Positions 17,467-25,310 of a DNA stretch of 64,000 bases are shown here, in pieces. The notes under the pieces were generated by a model, which saw nothing but the letters and a program-made list of their open reading frames with translations, ran no database searches and was not told the DNA's origin. This stretch comes from Pseudodesulfovibrio sp. 5S69 (lineage in GTDB: Bacteria; Desulfobacterota; Desulfovibrionia; Desulfovibrionales; Desulfovibrionaceae). How positions within the stretch are numbered: the stretch's first letter is position 1; every line of letters starts with the position of its first letter. A program made the position numbers and the translations under genes. The stretch spans positions 434,001-498,000 of the forward strand of contig NZ_CP146609.1 in NCBI RefSeq assembly GCF_037094465.1, given 5' to 3'.

Positions 17467-19011
17467 GTGAGCGATCACGGCAGGCGCATAGCCCGAAACG
17501 CGGCGGTGGTGGCTGGGGCCACCCTGGTCTCGCGCCTCCTGGGGTTCGTCAGGGACATCATCGTGGCCTTTGCCCTGGGCGCGGGGCTGTTCGCGGACGC
17601 CTTCTTCGTGGCCTTCCGCATCCCGAACCTGCTCCGGCGGCTGTTCGGCGAGGGGTCGCTGACCATGGCCTTCATCCCCATCTACTCCCGGATCATGGAG
17701 GAGGAGGGGGAGGAGGCGGCCCAGGCCATGGCTCGGTCGGCCGCGGCCTGGCTGGCCGTGGTGCTCATCGGCATCACCGTGGTTGTGGAGTTGCTGGCCC
17801 GCCCGCTGACCATGGCCATCGCGCCGGGATTTTTGGACAACCACGAGCAGTTCGCGGTCACCGTGGATTTGGTGCGCATCTGCTTCCCCTACGTGGTGCT
17901 CATCTGCGGGGTGGCCCTGTGCATGGGCATCCTCAACTCGCGCAACCACTTCCTGGCCCCGGCCCTGGCCCCGGTGGCCCTGAACGTCTCGCTCATCGGG
18001 GCGGCCCTGTTCGGTTATTTCATGGGCTACAACGTGGCCTACTGCATGGCCTACGGCGTACTCGTCGGCGGTGCGGCCCAGTGGCTGCTGCAACAGCCGT
18101 TTCTGGCGCGTACCGGGTTTTCCTGGCGCGGACCGTGGTCCTGGCACAACAAAGGCGTGGCGCGGATGGGCATGCTCATGCTGCCCACGGTCTTCGGCGC
18201 GGCCGTGTACCAGTTGAACATCCTGCTCGGCACCCTGCTGGCCTCGTTCCTGCCGGTGGGCTCCGTGTCCTATCTCTATTACGCGGACCGGCTGGTCCAG
18301 TTCCCGCTGGGCGTGTTCGGCATCGCCATCAGCACGGCGGCCCTGCCGTCCCTGTCCCGGCTGGCGGCCAAGGGCGAGATGGCGGAGTACGACGAGGCCC
18401 TGTCCGCGTCGCTCGGCTTGACCCTGTTCATCAGCCTGCCCGCCGCGGCCGGGCTCATCGGCCTGGCCGGACCGGTCATCGGCCTGCTCTTCGAACGCGG
18501 CGCGTTCACGCCCGAGGCGGTCACGGCCACGGCCAACGCCCTGGTGGCCTATTCCGTGGGGTTGCCGTTCATCGCCCTGTCGCGCCCGCTGGTGGCCGGG
18601 TTTTATGCCCTGGAGGACACCCGCACCCCGGTCAAGATCGCGGTCCTCTGCCTGGTGGCCAACATCGGCCTGGGCCTGTTGCTCATGCAGTCCCTGGCCC
18701 ACGTGGGACTGGCCCTGGCCGTGAGCGCGTCCTCCCTGCTCAATTTCTGCCTGCTGTACGTGCTGCTGAGCCGCAAGCGCGGCTCGTCACCCCTGCCCGC
18801 GTGGGCCGCCCTGCGCATGCTGCTGCTGTCCGCGCTCATAGGCGGGGGCGCGTATATCAGCGCAGGCTGGCGGCCGTGGTGGGTGCTGCTCATCCCGGCC
18901 TGGGTCGCGGTCTATATGTTGCTGTCTCTGGCCCTGGGGTTGAAGGAGGCCCGCCTGTTCGTGGACATGTTCCGCTCCAGGGTGCGACGCAAACTGTCGG
19001 GCACCAAATGA
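17467..19011 (+). CDS. murJ: Lipid II flippase MurJ
   Basis: The 514-residue membrane protein has about 14 hydrophobic segments and the MviN/MurJ N-terminal signature ARNAAVVAGATLVSRLLGF, followed by FADAFFVAFRIPN and GSLTMAFIPIY. MurJ moves the peptidoglycan precursor lipid II across the inner membrane, and the Arg residues in the first helices and FFVAFRIPN match the family cavity. Translation starts at GTG 17467 with no strong ribosome site. Its stop overlaps the start of the methyltransferase gene by four bases (ATGA). Confidence 0.95.
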   Translation: MSDHGRRIARNAAVVAGATLVSRLLGFVRDIIVAFALGAGLFADAFFVAFRIPNLLRRLFGEGSLTMAFIPIYSRIMEEEGEEAAQAMARSAAAWLAVVLIGITVVVELLARPLTMAIAPGFLDNHEQFAVTVDLVRICFPYVVLICGVALCMGILNSRNHFLAPALAPVALNVSLIGAALFGYFMGYNVAYCMAYGVLVGGAAQWLLQQPFLARTGFSWRGPWSWHNKGVARMGMLMLPTVFGAAVYQLNILLGTLLASFLPVGSVSYLYYADRLVQFPLGVFGIAISTAALPSLSRLAAKGEMAEYDEALSASLGLTLFISLPAAAGLIGLAGPVIGLLFERGAFTPEAVTATANALVAYSVGLPFIALSRPLVAGFYALEDTRTPVKIAVLCLVANIGLGLLLMQSLAHVGLALAVSASSLLNFCLLYVLLSRKRGSSPLPAWAALRMLLLSALIGGGAYISAGWRPWWVLLIPAWVAVYMLLSLALGLKEARLFVDMFRSRVRRKLSGTK

Positions 19012-19781
19012 ACGGCGTGGACACCAGGACGATCCTCGACCGACGCGCCTATTTCCCGCGCGGCCTGGTCCAGCCCGAGAGCGGCTACCGCTTCTCCCTG
19101 GACTCCCTGCTCCTGGCCTCCTTCGCCAACGTGACCAGGGGCCAGAGGGGCGTGGACCTGGGCTGCGGCTGCGGCGTGATCGGCCTGGCCCTGCTCCTTC
19201 GTCAGCCTGGGCTCCGCCTGACCGGAATCGAACTGAATCCCCATGCCGTGGCGGCTGCCGAGGAAAACGCGGTCAATTTGCATCTTACCGATAAGTTGAC
19301 GATAAGACAGGGCGACGTGGCCGACTGGCGGCCCGATGGGGTGGTCGATTTCGTGGTCGCCAACCCCCCCTACCGCAAACTCGGCAAGGGCCGGGCGAGC
19401 GCGGAAGCGGACCGGAGAAACGCCCGCTTCGAGGGGACCGGGACCTTTGCCGCCTTTGCCCGGTGCGCGGCCGTGGCCCTCAAGACGCGGGGCCGGTTCG
19501 CCTTCGTGCACCTGCCAGAGCGGCTGCCCGAGATCATGACCGACCTCGCCGAGGCCGGGCTGACCCCCAAGCGTCTGCGCATGGTCCACGGCAAGACGGA
19601 CCAGGAGGCCCGCATGGTGCTCATGGAGACGGTCAAGGCGGCCGGGCACGGCCTTCGCGTGGAGCCGCCGCTGATTCTGCACGAGGGGACGGGAAAGAAG
19701 ACCCGCCTGAGCGGGCAGGCCCTGGAGTTCTGTCCGTTTCTGGCCTGCAACCCCAAAGGGGACGAAGAAGAGGAGACATAG
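19008..19781 (+). CDS. TrmN6-like SAM-dependent adenine-N6 methyltransferase
   Basis: The 257-residue enzyme has a class I methyltransferase fold. The SAM motif is VDLGCGCGVIGLALL, the acidic motif is GIELNPHA, and the target-base motif is VANPPYRK (NPPY), typical of N6-adenine methylation. The early FSLDSLLLASFA region matches tRNA1(Val) A37 methyltransferases (YfiC/TrmN6). Most of the protein is present, and the C-terminus is acidic (GDEEEET). It overlaps murJ by four bases and ends directly before the next ATG, so three genes are probably co-transcribed. Confidence 0.85.
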   Translation: MNGVDTRTILDRRAYFPRGLVQPESGYRFSLDSLLLASFANVTRGQRGVDLGCGCGVIGLALLLRQPGLRLTGIELNPHAVAAAEENAVNLHLTDKLTIRQGDVADWRPDGVVDFVVANPPYRKLGKGRASAEADRRNARFEGTGTFAAFARCAAVALKTRGRFAFVHLPERLPEIMTDLAEAGLTPKRLRMVHGKTDQEARMVLMETVKAAGHGLRVEPPLILHEGTGKKTRLSGQALEFCPFLACNPKGDEEEET

Positions 19782-20276
19782 ATGGCGAGCGATTTCGTGA
19801 AGGACCGGCTGCTGGAGCTGTTCGGGGATAATAAATTTCTGTGCGCCGAGTCCGTGGTCCAGGTCATTGCCGAGGCGGGCGGGCGCGAGAGCCGGGACGC
19901 GGTCCGCGCGGCCACGGGCTTTTGCAGCGGCCTGTCGCGGACCTGCGGCCAGTGCGGGGCCGTGTCCGGCGCGGTCATGGGCATCGGCCTGTACGCCGGG
20001 CGGAGCAAGGCCGGGGAGGACCACGAGGCGTGTTACGCCCTGGTCCAGGAACTGCTGGACCGCTTCGACGGCCAATACGGGTCCATCAACTGCTTCGAAC
20101 TGATCCAGTGCGATTTCACCGACCCGGACGACAAGGCGCGCTACCGCCGGGACAACCTGCGCCGCGACTGCTACCGCATGGCCGTGTTCGCCGCCGAGAC
20201 CGCCCTTTCCATTCTCCGGGAACACGGCTACCTTCCGGATGAGGCGGGCCGGGACAAGTCCGGTCTCGCTTCGTAA
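19782..20276 (+). CDS. C_GCAxxG_C_C family redox-like protein
   Basis: The 164-residue protein shows the family cysteine pattern: FCSGLSRTCGQCGAVSGAVMG at about residues 47-67, with a second half containing CFELIQCDF and RRDCYRMAV. The family is common in anaerobes and probably binds a metal cluster or acts in redox, but its function is not established. It starts directly after the methyltransferase stop. The fourth family position reads Val in CGAVSG. A 114-base gap separates it from the split Rad50 locus. Confidence 0.85.
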   Translation: MASDFVKDRLLELFGDNKFLCAESVVQVIAEAGGRESRDAVRAATGFCSGLSRTCGQCGAVSGAVMGIGLYAGRSKAGEDHEACYALVQELLDRFDGQYGSINCFELIQCDFTDPDDKARYRRDNLRRDCYRMAVFAAETALSILREHGYLPDEAGRDKSGLAS

Positions 20277-20390
20277 GAACTGCTTCGGGGCCAGCGCGCG
20301 GCCTCGCCGGAGGAAGGGCGGAAATATGCGCCGAAGGCGGTGCCGGGAATCGTATCGAAATTCAGAGGTAAGCAGGTATATCTTTAATAT

Positions 20391-21749
20391 ATGATTACTA
20401 AAATCATTATCGATAACTTCATGGCGCACGAGCACACCGAGCTTGCGCTCGGCCCTGGCGTGACCATCCTGACCGGCTCCAACAACACCGGCAAGTCCGC
20501 CGTGGTCGAGGCCCTGCGTTGCCTGGCCACCAACCCGGCGCGCAGCCCGAACCCGGCCCTGTACATCCGCCACGGGGCCAAGGAGGCGCGCGTGGAGGTG
20601 GAGGTGGACGACGGCACCCGCGTGGCCTGGGTGCGCACCAAACGGTGGGCCAAATACGAAGTCTGGGCACCGGGCGCCGAGGAGCCCGAGGAGTACCACA
20701 AGCTCCAGGGCAGGGTGCCCGAGGACGTGGCCAAGATCCTGCGCCTGGACCAGGTGGAGCTTGAAACGCGCAAGGACTCCGTGGACGTGCACCTGGGCAA
20801 CCAGCGCGATCCGGTCTTCCTGCTCAACCAGCCCGATTCGGTCATGGCCGAATTTTTCGCCGCGTCCACCGAGTCCGCCCACCTGCTGGCCATGCAGAAC
20901 GCCCTCAAGATACGCGTACGCGACGCCAAGCGCGAGGAGCGCGGCCTGGACGAGCAGGCCGGCCGCATCGGCTCGGACCTGGACCGCCTCGTCCCGCTGC
21001 CGGACATCACTCTGCGCATGGACGAGGCCGAGAACCTGGAGCGCGCCGCCACCGCATTGGAACAGGCCATCCCGGCCCTGGAAGCGGGATTGGCGGAGCA
21101 TCGCACCCTGATCGCCGCCCTCGATCGCGAGCGGGCCGCGAGCGCGGTCCTGGAGGCGATCCAACCTCCCCCGTCGGTCCAGGACGTGGACCGGCTCAAG
21201 CAGTACATCGCGTCCATGGGCACGGTCTCGGCCCAGCGCGACCGGGCGACCCGCACCGCCGGCGCTCTGGCCGGGCTCGACACCCCGCCCGAAGCGGCGG
21301 ACACCGGCCCCCTGCGCCATCTCCTGCGCGACCTGGCCCTGACCGGGGCGACCCTGCACCGGGCCTCGATCCATCAGACGGCCCTGGCCGGGCTGACCAC
21401 CCCCCCGGACCGGGAGGACACCGCGCGGCTGGCCGGGATGGTGGACGAACTGTACGTCCTGCGCACCCGCAACAAGCGGCTGACCCGCCTGGAAGCGGCC
21501 TTGGGGAAGATTGCGGAACCGCCCGTGCCCGTCCCCCTGGTCGGCCTGGGCGGCACGGTCACTGAACTGGCCGGATTAACGAATAAAATTTCTGCGCGCC
21601 GGGCCGAGCTGGACGGCCTGGAGACGGACTTGCGGTCCGTTGTGGTCGCCATGGACGAGCGCATCCGGGCCGTCGGCTGCTGCCCGGTCTGCGGCGGCGA
21701 CCTGACCACCGACTCCTTCCTGGACCACGGGTGCGGACATGACACTTGA
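20391..21749 (+). CDS. N-terminal half of a split Rad50/SbcC-like ATPase, with zinc-hook CxxC at its end
   Basis: The 452-residue protein starts with the Rad50/SMC head (ITKIIIDNFMAHEHTELAL). Walker A GSNNTGKS is at 29-36 and a Q-loop-like FLLNQPDS at 143-150, followed by a helical arm. It ends CPVCGGDL (Cys431, Cys434) 18 residues before the C-terminus, where Rad50 has its zinc hook. No Walker B or signature motif is present; these lie in the protein encoded at 23012-23677. The arm contains four repeats of about 39-40 residues, each opened by a Pro-Pro pair (about 259, 299, 338 and 377). The stop overlaps the next gene by 11 bases. Likely role: DNA-end processing or repair, or phage defence. 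Confidence 0.85.
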   Translation: MITKIIIDNFMAHEHTELALGPGVTILTGSNNTGKSAVVEALRCLATNPARSPNPALYIRHGAKEARVEVEVDDGTRVAWVRTKRWAKYEVWAPGAEEPEEYHKLQGRVPEDVAKILRLDQVELETRKDSVDVHLGNQRDPVFLLNQPDSVMAEFFAASTESAHLLAMQNALKIRVRDAKREERGLDEQAGRIGSDLDRLVPLPDITLRMDEAENLERAATALEQAIPALEAGLAEHRTLIAALDRERAASAVLEAIQPPPSVQDVDRLKQYIASMGTVSAQRDRATRTAGALAGLDTPPEAADTGPLRHLLRDLALTGATLHRASIHQTALAGLTTPPDREDTARLAGMVDELYVLRTRNKRLTRLEAALGKIAEPPVPVPLVGLGGTVTELAGLTNKISARRAELDGLETDLRSVVVAMDERIRAVGCCPVCGGDLTTDSFLDHGCGHDT

Positions 21750-22698
21750 GCATATCAAGGCGAACGGCCTGTTCCTGGTGGCCGACCCGCACCTGGCCGA
21801 CCATCCGCCGGGCCAGCGGCTGGAGGGGTATCTGGACCAGATCATGGCCAAGCTCGCCGCCTGCCTTGCCCGGGCCGACGAACTCGGCATGGCCCTCGTC
21901 CTGCTCGGCGACCTCTTCCACTGGCCGCGCGACAACTCCAACCGCATGCTCGTGGAACTCATCCGCCTGTTCGGCGGCCGCACCGGCGATCAAACCGTGT
22001 TTGTGCTGGTGGGCAACCACGACAAGTACCAGTCGCGCTTCACGGACGACGTGTCCCTGGCCGTGCTCGAAACCGCGGGCGCGGTCCGGCTGATGAAGGA
22101 ACTCGGCCCGCAGTTCGTCCTGGACACCCCGGACGGCGCGGTCCTGGTCGGGGCCAGCCCGGACGGCGCGCCCCTGCCCAAGGCCTACGAGCACGAAGAG
22201 GGCGACCCGGACACCGTGGTCTGGCTGACCCATCACAACATCCGCTTCCCGGAGTTCATCGACAAGGCCTACTCCATCAAGGAACTGCCGGGCATCGACT
22301 GGGTCGTCAACGGCCACATCCACCGGCCCCAGCCCACGGTGACCAAGGGCGGGACCACCTGGGCCAACCCCGGCAACATTACCCGCCTGACCTTCACCCG
22401 GCGGTCCATGGTCCGCGAACCCGCAGCCGCCGTCTGGACGCCCGGCTGCACGGAGCTGGAACCATGGGTGGTCCCGTACCTGCCCTTCGACCAGGTCTTC
22501 CCGGACCAAGACCTGCCCCCCGAGGAGCAGGAGGCCGAGGGCGAATCGAATTTCATCAAGGGGCTGGAACGGCTGGCCTGGCAACGTACCCACGAGGGCA
22601 CGGGCCTGAAGCAGTTTCTGACCGAAAACCTGAGCACCGAAACCCCGGAAGGCAAGCTCATCTGGGAACTCTACGAGGAGGTCGTCAACGGTGAATAG
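21739..22698 (+). CDS. Mre11/SbcD-like metallophosphoesterase
   Basis: The 319-residue protein has the full set of calcineurin-like phosphoesterase motifs: DPHLAD (Asp16, His18), GDLFHW (Asp58), GNHD (93-95), the LTHHN motif (His165) and NGHIHRPQ (His193, His195). This is the Mre11/SbcD arrangement of a dinuclear-metal nuclease. A C-terminal region of about 100 residues beyond the catalytic core (KGLERLAWQRT and WELYEEVV) may bind the Rad50 arm. It overlaps the upstream ATPase half by 11 bases and the downstream coiled-coil gene by 8 bases, so all are translationally coupled. Confidence 0.87.
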   Translation: MTLEHIKANGLFLVADPHLADHPPGQRLEGYLDQIMAKLAACLARADELGMALVLLGDLFHWPRDNSNRMLVELIRLFGGRTGDQTVFVLVGNHDKYQSRFTDDVSLAVLETAGAVRLMKELGPQFVLDTPDGAVLVGASPDGAPLPKAYEHEEGDPDTVVWLTHHNIRFPEFIDKAYSIKELPGIDWVVNGHIHRPQPTVTKGGTTWANPGNITRLTFTRRSMVREPAAAVWTPGCTELEPWVVPYLPFDQVFPDQDLPPEEQEAEGESNFIKGLERLAWQRTHEGTGLKQFLTENLSTETPEGKLIWELYEEVVNGE

Positions 22699-23011
22699 CA
22701 ACCCCAACCAAACAGGGACAACCAGGGATTCCCAGGTGGAACAGGAACTTAACACCCTGCGCCGCCAGTATGAGCAGTTGCGCGACCGCAAGGTGCGCAC
22801 CGAAGAGGCCGTGGCCCAACTCTCCCACCAGTTGGAGACCCTGAAGCAACAGGCCGAGGCCGAGTACGGGACCAGCGACCTCAAGGAACTGCAACAGCTG
22901 CTTGAAGAGAAACGCAAGCAAAACGAAGAGGTTGTCGCCAAGTACCGCGAACACATCCAAGAGGTGCAGGCCGACCTCGCCCAGGTGGAAAACGCGGTGG
23001 AGGACGACTAG
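22691..23011 (+). CDS. Small coiled-coil protein of the split Rad50 operon
   Basis: The 106-residue protein starts at GTG 22691, within the end of the phosphoesterase gene. Residues 15-100 form one long predicted coiled coil with heptad-spaced Leu and Val (LNTLRRQYEQLRDRKV, VAQLSHQLETLKQQAE, LKELQQLLEEKRKQNEE). It has no enzyme motif. Because the C-terminal ATPase half carries only a short arm, this protein could supply the missing return strand of the Rad50 coiled coil. That role is inferred from position and shape only. The next gene begins immediately after its stop. Confidence 0.75.
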   Translation: MNSNPNQTGTTRDSQVEQELNTLRRQYEQLRDRKVRTEEAVAQLSHQLETLKQQAEAEYGTSDLKELQQLLEEKRKQNEEVVAKYREHIQEVQADLAQVENAVEDD

Positions 23012-23677
23012 GTGCCCGTGTCCACGGACCTCAGCGAACTGCGCCGAGCCCGCCGGGAGGCCGAGGGACGTCTGCACCGGCTGTCCGCCCTGGGCGAGCA
23101 GTGGCACGCCGAGCACGGCCGCGTGCGCCGCAAGCTCGCCGAGATGCGCGAGTTCCTGGACCTCGCCCCCAAGGCGCGCGACACGCTGGAGGAGCTGTCC
23201 ACCGCCCTGTTCGGCCGCATCCTCGACGAGGTGGAGGCCAACCTGACCCACGCCATCCGCGAGATTCTGGGCCAGGACCGGGTGGTGGTCACCGAACGCG
23301 AGGTCAAGAACAACCGCCTCCAGATCCATTTCCTGATCCGCAACCAGGGGCGCGAAGACGAGATCGAGGACATCATGTCCGGCCAGGGCGGCTCGGTCTG
23401 CAACATCCTGTCCGTGGGCCTGCGGCTCATCGCCCTGTCCCAACTGCCCGAGGTCTCTCACCGGCCGTTCCTGGTGCTCGACGAGCAGGACTGCTGGCTC
23501 AAGCCCGGCCTGATCCCCAAGTTCATGAAGCTGATCCAGGAGATCGCCACCCGGCTGGAACTCCAGCTCCTGGTCATCAGCCACCACCCGCTCGACCTCT
23601 TCGCCGGGTCGGCCGACCGCATCTTCGAGCTGACCCCGGACCGCGAGGCCGGAGCCGTGGTCAAGCAAGTGAAGTGA
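23012..23677 (+). CDS. C-terminal half of a split Rad50/SbcC-like ATPase
   Basis: The 221-residue protein begins at GTG directly after the previous stop. Residues 5-70 form a short coiled-coil arm. The ABC-signature-like segment SGQGGSVCNILSVGLRL is at 123-139, Walker B plus catalytic Glu FLVLDEQD at 153-160, and the H-loop VISHH at 188-192. Walker A is absent and lies in the protein encoded at 20391-21749. The two halves would assemble into one Rad50-type head. The signature differs from the usual LSGGE. No fifth gene follows on this strand. Confidence 0.83.
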   Translation: MPVSTDLSELRRARREAEGRLHRLSALGEQWHAEHGRVRRKLAEMREFLDLAPKARDTLEELSTALFGRILDEVEANLTHAIREILGQDRVVVTEREVKNNRLQIHFLIRNQGREDEIEDIMSGQGGSVCNILSVGLRLIALSQLPEVSHRPFLVLDEQDCWLKPGLIPKFMKLIQEIATRLELQLLVISHHPLDLFAGSADRIFELTPDREAGAVVKQVK

Positions 23678-23710
23678 CCCTCCCGCAGGAGGGCCACGCC
23701 ATTCTTCCTC

Positions 23711-24490
23711 TTACAGCCAGGTGACCCGCGCCGCGTCCCGGGGCGGGATCAGACGGTGCTTCAGCCGGGGGTGCCCGAGCATGATCGCGCCGCCCACCTT
23801 GCTGCCTTCGGGCACGCCGAGCACCGGGAGCAGTTCCGGAACGACCGTGCTCGCGTATGTGACCAGCCCGGCCCAGCAGGTGCCGAGCCCCATGGTCGCG
23901 GCCAACAACTCCATGTAGGTCAGGGCGAGGGTGGAGTCGATGGCGGTCCAGAAAGAGCGCGCGGGCCCGTGCACTACGGCCAGAGCGGTGGCGTCGCGCA
24001 GGATCACGTCCCGCCCCTGCCGGGCGGCCTCCATGTAGTGCGAGCGCGCCGGGTTGGTGCCCATCCATTCGAGAGACAGCTCCCGAACGCGGTCGAGCCG
24101 TTGCGGATCCTGGATCATGGTCCAGGACAGCTTTTGGGCGTTGGACGCCGTGGGCGCGCACCGGGCCGTTTCCAGCAGCCGTTCCAACTGCTCCCGCTCG
24201 ACCGGCTTCTTGCGGAAGGATCGCGCCGAGCGCCGCGAAACGAGCAGGTTCTCCATGGCCTCGGCGTCGGGCCGCTTGTCGGGCACCGGCAGGTACTCCC
24301 CGGCGGGCGTAAGCGCGTTGTCCAGGGCGCCCGTGGGGCATACGGCCACGCAGTGTCCACAGCGGATGCAGCGGTCGGCGGCCCCGTCGACCTCCTCGGG
24401 GAAGCCACCGTCCATCTTGATGATATTCACGGGACAGGCCAGGACGCAGAGCCCATCCTGGGTACATTTCCGGGCATCGATGGTGATCAT
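23711..24490 (-). CDS. Ferredoxin-domain nitroreductase
   Basis: The 259-residue protein joins an N-terminal two-cluster ferredoxin (CTQDGLCVLACPVNII and CIRCGHCVAVCPTGAL, the CxxCxxCxxxCP patterns) to a nitroreductase FMN domain. The FMN domain shows SRRSARSFRKKPV, RCAPTASNAQ and GLGTCWAGL. Such fusions occur in anaerobes and are thought to pass ferredoxin electrons to FMN for substrate reduction. ATG 24490 is the start because the ferredoxin motif begins six residues later. It is convergent with the split Rad50 operon, whose stop is 33 bases away. Confidence 0.9.
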   Translation of the reverse strand: MITIDARKCTQDGLCVLACPVNIIKMDGGFPEEVDGAADRCIRCGHCVAVCPTGALDNALTPAGEYLPVPDKRPDAEAMENLLVSRRSARSFRKKPVEREQLERLLETARCAPTASNAQKLSWTMIQDPQRLDRVRELSLEWMGTNPARSHYMEAARQGRDVILRDATALAVVHGPARSFWTAIDSTLALTYMELLAATMGLGTCWAGLVTYASTVVPELLPVLGVPEGSKVGGAIMLGHPRLKHRLIPPRDAARVTWL

Positions 24491-24930
24491 GACAAAATAT
24501 CTCCTGTATGTGGTCCTTGGATCCCGCTGACCATACCACTTGGCGGCCGCAAGACAAGAAGGCACGATGCGGTGCCCCGGTTTCCTGGCGGGAACCGCCC
24601 CACGGTACCCGCTTCCGTTGCCGATTTCGCTGGGCGGCCTCTGGACAAATCCGCCGGAGTGCTTACTTCTATAGTGCCAAAGATGGCCATAAGGGAAAGG
24701 CCCGAAAGGGATCGGCCCATGACATATATGACGACAACCCGAACGGAGGATTCCACCCGTTAAACCACAGCAGACCATATATCAGCGAATCGAGTCGCGC
24801 CCCCAAAAAGCATAGTGTGCGCATGGACCCCCGAGGCAAGCAGAGCCAGGGACCGCCGGGTAATCCGGCCAGCGCACTTTTTTTGCGCCCGATTTTCGGG
24901 AGAGGCCCTCGCCGGGCGGGCGTCTCCGAC

Positions 24931-25069
24931 GGCCAGGGCGCTGCCCTGGACCCGCCAAAGAACCCTTATCGCTGCTGTCGCCATCTCTAAAGCTCGAAGA
25001 CTCGCTAAGAGCTGCCGCTGAAAAGGGTTCTCCGGACTCTCCGAAACTTTTTGTGTGCCTTCGGCAGGG
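24931..25069 (+). repeat. Dispersed intergenic repeat, copy 1
   Basis: This copy opens with AGGGCGCTGCCCTGGA and ends with a block of about 36 bases containing AAACTTTTTGTGTGC and TCGGCAGGG. Between them AACCCTT and AAGGGTT form an outer stem around a longer insert. The closing block matches the copy at 35141-35237 with about four differences. It looks like a non-coding dispersed repeat of this genome rather than an insertion sequence, since it encodes nothing. Confidence 0.7.
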
Positions 25070-25185
25070 ACGTGCGGGGGCGGGAGGGCATGCTTCTTTT
25101 TAGTTCAAAGGGCAATCTCCCGCGCTCCCTCCCCGCGAAGCGACGCCAAAAAGTTTAGGAAGGGAGAGGAGATGGGGGGGCCGGT

Positions 25186-25235
25186 GGAAGGGGAGAGGGG
25201 GACCCTTTTCTCAAAGGGTCCCCCTCTCCCCTTCC
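25186..25235. repeat. Perfect 23-bp inverted repeat with 4-base loop
   Basis: The arm at 25186-25208 (GGAAGGGGAGAGGGGGACCC then TTT) is exactly complementary to 25213-25235, leaving a TCTC loop. It is purine-only on one arm apart from ACCCTTT. The hairpin sits 75 bases before the efflux gene start. It lacks a T-run, so it is more likely a mobile palindromic element or an mRNA 5' structure than a terminator. Confidence 0.8.
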
Positions 25236-25310
25236 ATCGGCCGTCGGAGGCACCCGCAAAGACATCTTCACCGTGGCGGGGGCGGGGGATTGTGTGGTAG
25301 GAGTTTGGTT

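Larger units (their letters stand above)
24491..25310. other. Long gene-free stretch between the nitroreductase and RND efflux genes
   Basis: About 820 bases without a plausible gene. It holds a dispersed repeat (24931-25069) and a perfect 23-bp inverted repeat (25186-25235), both listed separately. It should also contain the nitroreductase promoter near 24491-24750 and the efflux operon promoter before 25311. Composition becomes strongly G-rich on the plus strand around 25140-25200. Confidence 0.5.

Noticed and set aside
18912..21374. Long minus-strand frame opposite murJ, the methyltransferase and the Rad50 half
   Set aside because: It crosses three well-supported genes and has low-complexity composition without motifs.
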